NCBI GenBank assembly: GCA_003577005.1
Contig: QEUW01000308.1
Coordinates: 1-12,976 of the forward strand
Length of the DNA stretch: 12,976 bases
Reading direction: 5' to 3'
Origin: Chloroflexota bacterium
GTDB taxonomy: Bacteria > Chloroflexota > Anaerolineae > Caldilineales > Caldilineaceae
The first letter of the stretch is position 1. The number at the start of each line of letters is the position of its first letter. Position numbers and translations under genes: made by a program. The notes below the pieces were generated by a model. The model saw only the letters and a list, made by a program, of their open reading frames with translations, searched no databases and was not told the DNA's origin. Positions 8,463 to 12,976 of the stretch are shown piece by piece.

Positions 8463-9344
8463 GTGCCAAACGTGGAAACATCGGGCCAATCGCCGATCCG
8501 GCTGACGATTGTCATCCCTACCTACAACGAGGCGGAAAATCTGCCGGCGTTGGCCGAGGCGCTCTTCCAACTGCCACTGCCCAACCTGCAACTGGTGATC
8601 GTGGACGACAACTCGCCCGATGGCACCGGTGCGGTGGCCGACCGTCTGGCTGAACGCTATCAGCGGCGGGTCGATGGCAAGCTACGACCGGCAATCCGGG
8701 TGATCCACCGCAGCAGCAAGGGAGGGCTGGGCGCGGCCTACGTGGCGGGCATGAAGTGTGCTCTGGCCGATCGGGCTGACTTTATCGTGCAGATGGACGC
8801 CGATTTTAGCCACGCACCACACTACATCCCCCAGATGTTGGGGGTGATGCTCGCCACTGACGCTGATGTGGTCATCGGCAGCCGCTATGTGCCGGGCGGC
8901 AGCCTCGACGAGGGGTGGGGGTGGTGGCGACGGCTGCTCAGTTGGTGGGCCAATTTTTACAGTCGAATGATCCTGGGACTGCGCATTCGCGATATGACTG
9001 CCGGCTTCAAACTGTGGAAGCGTGTGGCGCTGCTGGGCATCGGCCTGGACCAGGTACGCAGCAACGGGTACAGCTTCCAGGTGGAGATGGCCTATCTGTG
9101 CGAAAAGCTGGGCTACCGGTTGATCGAGATCCCCATCCACTTTGAGGACCGGCGCATCGGCCAGAGCAAACTCGACGTGCCGGTGAAGCTCGAATCTGCC
9201 TGGCGCACCTGGCAAATCCGCTGGCGCTATCGACAGTTACAGCGACAAAAACGTGAAGTCGATCACCCTGCGGAGCGAACAGAGATGGACCATTGGGCAT
9301 GGAGCATTGGCGACAGCCGTCCAGACCCAAATCCCGAATCCTGA
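8463..9344 (+). CDS. GT2 glycosyltransferase, polyprenyl-phosphate mannosyltransferase (DPM1-like)
   Basis: This 293-aa cytoplasmic-face enzyme should transfer a sugar from a nucleotide donor to a polyprenyl phosphate. The GT-A fold motifs are intact: [10 protein letters not shown] (17-26), [10 protein letters not shown] (47-56), the metal-binding DAD at 112-114, [16 protein letters not shown] (178-185), [10 protein letters not shown] (200-209) and the DPM1-type tail motif [12 protein letters not shown] near 226. No C-terminal membrane helices follow, unlike GtrB/CsbB enzymes, so it is a single-domain form. The donor could be GDP-mannose or UDP-glucose. Start is GTG at 8463 with GAGG (8453-8456) 6 nt upstream. 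The last 20 or so residues are encoded by a heptamer-repeat block and look like added sequence. The YfhO start lies 14 nt after the stop. Confidence 0.9.
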   Translation: MPNVETSGQSPIRLTIVIPTYNEAENLPALAEALFQLPLPNLQLVIVDDNSPDGTGAVADRLAERYQRRVDGKLRPAIRVIHRSSKGGLGAAYVAGMKCALADRADFIVQMDADFSHAPHYIPQMLGVMLATDADVVIGSRYVPGGSLDEGWGWWRRLLSWWANFYSRMILGLRIRDMTAGFKLWKRVALLGIGLDQVRSNGYSFQVEMAYLCEKLGYRLIEIPIHFEDRRIGQSKLDVPVKLESAWRTWQIRWRYRQLQRQKREVDHPAERTEMDHWAWSIGDSRPDPNPES

Positions 9345-9356
9345 TCCTGAATCCCT
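9284..9356 (+). repeat. Heptamer repeat block 1, GT2 3' end and gap to YfhO
   Basis: Four seven-base units related to CATTGGG run from 9284 to 9311. A second set related to AATCCCG/AATCCTG runs from 9330 to 9356, with one unit a base short. The block encodes the C-terminal tail of GT2, supplies its TGA stop, and ends 2 nt before the YfhO ATG, leaving no Shine-Dalgarno there. Confidence 0.6.
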
Positions 9357-9358
9357 AC

Positions 9359-9515
9359 ATGAACCGCTTGCGTCCTTACCGCGCCGATCTCCTGGCCCTG
9401 GCCGCTCTCTTTCTCCTGGCGCTGGCCTGGTTTGCGCCGGTGCTTTTTCCCTCGCTCACCGGTGCAACGCTGCTGCCCTACGACAACCTCTATCGCTTTG
9501 AACCGTGGCGATTTG
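9359..9515 (+). pseudogene. YfhO 5' fragment, cut off by a frame change
   Basis: ATG at 9359 opens a frame that encodes a typical YfhO N-terminus: a first membrane helix ([20 protein letters not shown]) and [13 protein letters not shown], ending with Trp at 9506-9508. Beyond this the frame turns to arginine/histidine-rich nonsense (stop at 9923-9925). The YfhO sequence resumes in another frame at GAT 9510 ([11 protein letters not shown]). Homologues as I remember them carry roughly 16-20 residues between these two points, so a short deletion is more likely than a single miscalled base. No ribosome binding site is visible upstream. Confidence 0.7.
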
Positions 9516-12500
9516 GTGTTGGAGAACGCCGTCTGGAAGCTCCACATCCGCCGTACGCTGAGCGATCTGCAACTGCCGCTGTGGAACCCGCAGATCTTCA
9601 CCGGGATTCCCTTTCTGGCTGCGGGGCAAGCCAGCACGCTCTACCCGCTCAACTTGCTCTTTTATCTGTTTCCGCTCGAGGCTGCCTACGGCTGGTTTAC
9701 TGCGCTCCACATCGGCCTGGCCGGGGCGAACAGCTACATCCTGGGCCGGGTGTTAGGGATGCGGCGACCGGCGGCATTTCTGAGCGGCGTTGTTTTCATG
9801 TTGAGCGGGTTTCTCATCGTCAGCGTGGTCTTCACCATGTTTCTGGCGGCAGCGGTCTGGATGCCCTTGCTCCTGGCGATCATCGAGACGATCATCCGCA
9901 AACAGGAGAGCAAGGGCATCCATAGCTTCCATCCCATCCCCTATCTGCTCGTGGGGATGGCGGTCATCGGGCTGGTGATCCTGGCTGGCCATCCAGAACT
10001 CCTCTACTACACGCTGCTGGTGGCCGGAGCCTACACGCTCATGCGGCTGGTTGTCGCCTGGCGAACAATCGAACGGGGGGCGCGGAGTGCAGAGCGGCGG
10101 AAGACATTTCGCATTTCGCAATCCACATTCCGCATATTGAAGCTAGCTGCCTGGCTTCTTGTGATGACTGTTCTCGGTGTGGCTGCGGGTGGGGCGCAGT
10201 TGATCCCCTTGCTGGAACTGCTGCCCTTGAACTTCCGCGAAGGGTCGGCCAGCTATGAGCAGGTAGTGGGTTGGGCATGGCCCACGCGCCATGTGCTTAC
10301 CTTCTGGCTGCCGGACGTTTTTGGCAACCCGAGCCATCATTGGTGGTTCGACCTCTGGAGCGGCCAGTGGGTCCCGGCCACGGTCAATGCGCTGGGCGAA
10401 TCCACCGACACCATTTTTTGGGGCATCAAGAATTACGTCGAAGGCGGCAACTATCTTGGCATTGCCACCTGGCTCCTGGCCGCCATTGCCGTCATCTCTG
10501 CAACCTACCGTCTTGGTTCCAAGCGATTACATCGCCGCTCTGTCTCCAATACCGGCCCATTTACAGTTTACAATTCACAATCCCCAATTCACAGTTACCA
10601 CATTTACTTTTTCACGATCCTCGCCCTCCTCTCGCTGCTCTTCGCCTTTGGCACACCGCTCTACGCCCTGCTCTTTTACGGTCTGCCCGGCTGGAATCAA
10701 CTCCACAGCCCGTTTCGCTGGGTCTTTCCGTTCACGTTGAGCATGGCGGTGTTGGCTGGGGTGGGATTACAGGTCATTTTGGAGACTAGAGACTGGAGAC
10801 CGGAGACTGGGTTGCGCTTCAATCTCCGGTCCCTAGTCTCCAGTCTCTCTTTACTGGCAGCGCTCGCCGGTCTAGCCGCGCTCGTCCTCGTTGGGGTCAG
10901 TCTCTTTGTTCCTGAGCCATTTATCACTCTGGGCCAGCGGCTGGTGGATGGCAGCGATCTGGCGCAGATGGCCTTCGCCGATGGCCGCATGTTCTGGAGC
11001 TATCAGGCCGCCAATCTGGTGCGCTTTGGCCTCTTTGCGCTGGCAAGCGGCGCGCTCGTCTGGTGGCTGATGGCCCAATCTTTCCAGAAGCATTCGGCCC
11101 GAACCCGCCTTGCGCTCTTTACCCTGGTCGCCGTTGTGATGTTGGACCTGTTTGCCACGCACGGGCGCTTCAACCCAGCCAGCGATCCTGCCCTCTCGCC
11201 GCTCAATCCAGACAATGTACCACCGGTGGTCAAGTTTCTCAACGAACGAGAAGGGCGTGACAGTTGTCAATTGACAATTGACAATTGTCAATTATTAACG
11301 GATTGGCGTTTTACGACGTTTAATGTGCCGGGGGAGAAGACTTTTAATGCGAATGTAGGGATGTTCTACGGATGGCAGGATGTGCGGGGGTATGATTCGG
11401 TAATCCCGCGCCAGTATGTGAACTTTGTGGAGCAGATCGCGCCGCAGGCGGATGAACTGCTCTACAATCGTATCGCGCCGCTCTACAGCAACCCTGGCGG
11501 CGATGTCTATGCCGTGCTGGACAATCCCTTGCTCGATCTGCTCAACGTCAAGTATGTGCTGACCGAGCATTACGTCCCAAACCCGGGCTGGCGTGAAATC
11601 TATCGGGACGAGGGCATTGCAGTTTACGAAAATCTGGAGGTATTGGAGCGGGTCTTTATCACACCCGCTGCACAGGTGGTCCTGACTGGTGAACAGCCGC
11701 TACCAGAAAGTGATCTGAGCAGCGTAGTCTTTTTAGAAGAGACCCCAATTGAAGAACATGCGCTGACGCCGGCCAGCCCGCAGCTGCGCGAGGTGCGCAT
11801 CAGCCGCTATACGGCGAATGACGTTTTTATCGACGTGAACCTGAGTGACCGCGGCTGGCTGGTGCTCACCGATGCCTATTTCCCCGGTTGGAAGGCTTAC
11901 CTGCGTCCCTTTGGCGGCGATGAGGGCGATGAAACCGAACTGACCATCTATCGCGCCAATAGCGCCTTCCGCACCGTCTACCTTCCCACCGCCGGCCAGT
12001 GGACGGTGCGGTTTGTCTACACGCCCATGAGCTTTAAGCTGGGGCTTTATCTGAGCTTTGTGGCAGTCATGGCCGCCGGGCTGCTGCTGCTCTACTGGCT
12101 CTGGGGACGCTACTACCGGCCGGAGGCGGTGATCGAGCCGGTAGATGGGTTGGCAACCGGCAGGATTGCGGCCCGCGAGCGCGAAGTACAGACAGTGGCC
12201 AAGAACTCGCTGGCCCCTATGTTGCTGAGCCTGGCCAACAAGGCGCTCGACTTTGCCTATGCTATGCTCTATGTGCGCCTGTTGGGGCCGGAAGGGACGG
12301 GCGCTTGGTACTTTGTCGTCGCCGTTTATGGCCTGTTTGAGATCGTCAGCCGTTACGGGCTGGGCACCCTGCTCACCCGGGACGTGAGCGCCGACAAGAA
12401 CCAATCCAGCCGCTACCTGACCAATGTCCTGGCGTTGCGCACGCTACTCTGGCTGGTGAGCCTGCCGGTGTTGGCCGGGGTAGCGTACGTCTATCGCACG

Positions 12501-12976
12501 GCGGATCAGTTTACCTTCGGCGGCCTGCTCGCCTGGGAGCTGCAACCCATCGGCGCGCAAGAGGTGCAGGCATTGGCGATTCTGGCCATCTCGATGCTCT
12601 TTGCCAACTGGGCTGATGCGTTGAGCAGCGCCTTCCACGCTTTTGAAAAAATGGAGTACCCCGCTGGAGTGAGCACTGCGTGCAATCTGATCAAGATCAT
12701 CCTGGGTCCGCTGGCGCTCTTGTTGGGATACGGCTTTGTCGGGTTGGCGACCGTGAGCCTGCTGGTCAATGTGATCCAGGTGCTCTGGTTTGCCCGGCTG
12801 TTACGCGTCACCCTCTTCCGGCCCGAATGGCGGTGGGACTGGTCGCTACAACGGTGGATGTTGCCGGTGAGCGGCCCGTTGATGGTCAACCACCTGCTCG
12901 CCACCATCTTCTGGCGCATCGACATCTGGATTCTGCGCCCGTTGGCCGGCGAAGCCAGCGTGGGGCTTTACAGCGT
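9516..12976 (+). CDS. YfhO-family membrane glycosyltransferase fused to a polysaccharide flippase (3' partial)
   Basis: One frame stays open from 9363 to the window edge. Without the 5' fragment the first convenient start is GTG 9516, giving over 1150 residues. The first part (to about 12120) is YfhO-like. It has about a dozen membrane helices, the motif [18 protein letters not shown] with LYPLN, and a C-terminal periplasmic domain with [16 protein letters not shown]. YfhO proteins add lipid-linked sugars to extracellular polymers. After a short linker, about 264 visible residues from 12183 match a Wzx/MATE-type polysaccharide flippase ([28 protein letters not shown]). No stop separates the parts. 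Four heptamer blocks add loop peptides such as FTVYNSQSP and CQLTIDNCQ. The true start is ATG 9359, out of frame, so the gene may be inactive unless the lesion is an assembly artefact. Confidence 0.8.
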   Translation, partial: MLENAVWKLHIRRTLSDLQLPLWNPQIFTGIPFLAAGQASTLYPLNLLFYLFPLEAAYGWFTALHIGLAGANSYILGRVLGMRRPAAFLSGVVFMLSGFLIVSVVFTMFLAAAVWMPLLLAIIETIIRKQESKGIHSFHPIPYLLVGMAVIGLVILAGHPELLYYTLLVAGAYTLMRLVVAWRTIERGARSAERRKTFRISQSTFRILKLAAWLLVMTVLGVAAGGAQLIPLLELLPLNFREGSASYEQVVGWAWPTRHVLTFWLPDVFGNPSHHWWFDLWSGQWVPATVNALGESTDTIFWGIKNYVEGGNYLGIATWLLAAIAVISATYRLGSKRLHRRSVSNTGPFTVYNSQSPIHSYHIYFFTILALLSLLFAFGTPLYALLFYGLPGWNQLHSPFRWVFPFTLSMAVLAGVGLQVILETRDWRPETGLRFNLRSLVSSLSLLAALAGLAALVLVGVSLFVPEPFITLGQRLVDGSDLAQMAFADGRMFWSYQAANLVRFGLFALASGALVWWLMAQSFQKHSARTRLALFTLVAVVMLDLFATHGRFNPASDPALSPLNPDNVPPVVKFLNEREGRDSCQLTIDNCQLLTDWRFTTFNVPGEKTFNANVGMFYGWQDVRGYDSVIPRQYVNFVEQIAPQADELLYNRIAPLYSNPGGDVYAVLDNPLLDLLNVKYVLTEHYVPNPGWREIYRDEGIAVYENLEVLERVFITPAAQVVLTGEQPLPESDLSSVVFLEETPIEEHALTPASPQLREVRISRYTANDVFIDVNLSDRGWLVLTDAYFPGWKAYLRPFGGDEGDETELTIYRANSAFRTVYLPTAGQWTVRFVYTPMSFKLGLYLSFVAVMAAGLLLLYWLWGRYYRPEAVIEPVDGLATGRIAAREREVQTVAKNSLAPMLLSLANKALDFAYAMLYVRLLGPEGTGAWYFVVAVYGLFEIVSRYGLGTLLTRDVSADKNQSSRYLTNVLALRTLLWLVSLPVLAGVAYVYRTADQFTFGGLLAWELQPIGAQEVQALAILAISMLFANWADALSSAFHAFEKMEYPAGVSTACNLIKIILGPLALLLGYGFVGLATVSLLVNVIQVLWFARLLRVTLFRPEWRWDWSLQRWMLPVSGPLMVNHLLATIFWRIDIWILRPLAGEASVGLYS
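10082..10140 (+). repeat. Heptamer repeat block 2 inside YfhO
   Basis: A left set of units resembling GCGGAGT (10082-10102) is followed by a right set resembling ATTTCGC/ATTCCGC (10106-10140). The right units are near reverse complements of the left. The block encodes a basic loop ([18 protein letters not shown]) between two membrane helices and keeps the frame. Confidence 0.6.
10559..10600 (+). repeat. Heptamer repeat block 3 inside YfhO
   Basis: Six consecutive seven-base units vary around ATTCACA/GTTTACA with no spacing error. They encode [15 protein letters not shown] between two hydrophobic segments. No inverted arm is seen. Confidence 0.7.
10781..10848 (+). repeat. Heptamer repeat block 4 inside YfhO, inverted arms
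   Basis: Four units of GGAGACT type (10781-10808) and four of the complementary AGTCTCC type (10821-10848) flank a 12-nt loop. The 28-nt arms pair at 23 of 28 positions. The block encodes [10 protein letters not shown] and RSLVSSLS between two membrane helices. Confidence 0.75.
11262..11296 (+). repeat. Heptamer repeat block 5 inside YfhO, self-complementary
   Basis: Five units of AATTGAC/AATTGTC type run without a spacing error. Because the unit is nearly its own reverse complement, the block is palindromic at several registers. It encodes [12 protein letters not shown], inserted just before the [13 protein letters not shown] stretch of the extracytoplasmic domain. Confidence 0.75.

Noticed and set aside
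8682..9215. 177-codon minus-strand open frame
   Set aside because: Shadow of the well-supported GT2 gene.
9516..9925. Continuation of the first YfhO frame as a 210-residue protein
   Set aside because: After about 9510 the translation is arginine/histidine-rich nonsense, while the other plus frame gives clear YfhO sequence.
10559..10600. Tandem units as a possible CRISPR array
   Set aside because: Units are seven bases with no spacers and lie inside a coding sequence.
11733..12404. 223-codon minus-strand open frame
   Set aside because: Lies opposite the YfhO-flippase frame, with glutamine/histidine-rich shadow composition and no recognisable domain.

Overview
The window looks like a chromosomal segment of a GC-rich, free-living bacterium, most likely a Chloroflexota of the Anaerolineae/Caldilineae type. 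This is inferred from the gene families: a large XRE-NB-ARC-TPR regulator, an orphan family-5 solute-binding protein, a divergent CapA lipoprotein, and a YfhO membrane protein joined to a flippase. No rRNA or other taxonomic marker is present, so the placement is tentative. No tRNA, rRNA, CRISPR array, transposase or phage gene was seen.

Layout. Positions 1-504 are non-coding and carry four regularly spaced sigma70-type promoter sequences, all firing leftward toward a gene outside the window. A perfect 17-bp hairpin (484-525) separates this array from a leftward solute-binding protein gene (505-2322). A 400-bp intergenic region follows, then a rightward 872-aa STAND-type regulator (2731-5349), which probably has a leaderless start. 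Next is a CapA-like lipoprotein (5509-7167) with its own promoter. It converges, 9 bp apart, on an M20 metallopeptidase gene (7177-8310, minus strand). The peptidase gene diverges from a DPM1-like GT2 glycosyltransferase gene (8463-9344); the -35 boxes of their two promoters abut. A large YfhO-flippase reading frame (9359 to beyond the right edge) follows 14 bp after the GT2 gene.

How the genes may work together. The GT2 enzyme should load a sugar onto a polyprenyl phosphate. YfhO proteins are GT-C-type transferases that use such lipid-linked sugars outside the membrane, and a flippase could move the carrier across. The right half may therefore encode a compact extracytoplasmic glycosylation module in which transferase and flippase are one polypeptide. 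CapA and M20 could both act on glutamyl polymers or peptides, but nothing in the sequence proves this link.

The most unusual features are: (1) five blocks of degenerate heptanucleotide repeats confined to the GT2-YfhO operon, four of them read in frame inside the YfhO coding sequence; (2) a +1-type frame change near 9509 in YfhO, probably a small deletion; (3) the in-frame YfhO-flippase fusion; (4) the four-promoter array at the left end; and (5) a CapA that lacks several canonical metal ligands and carries an extra N-terminal domain.
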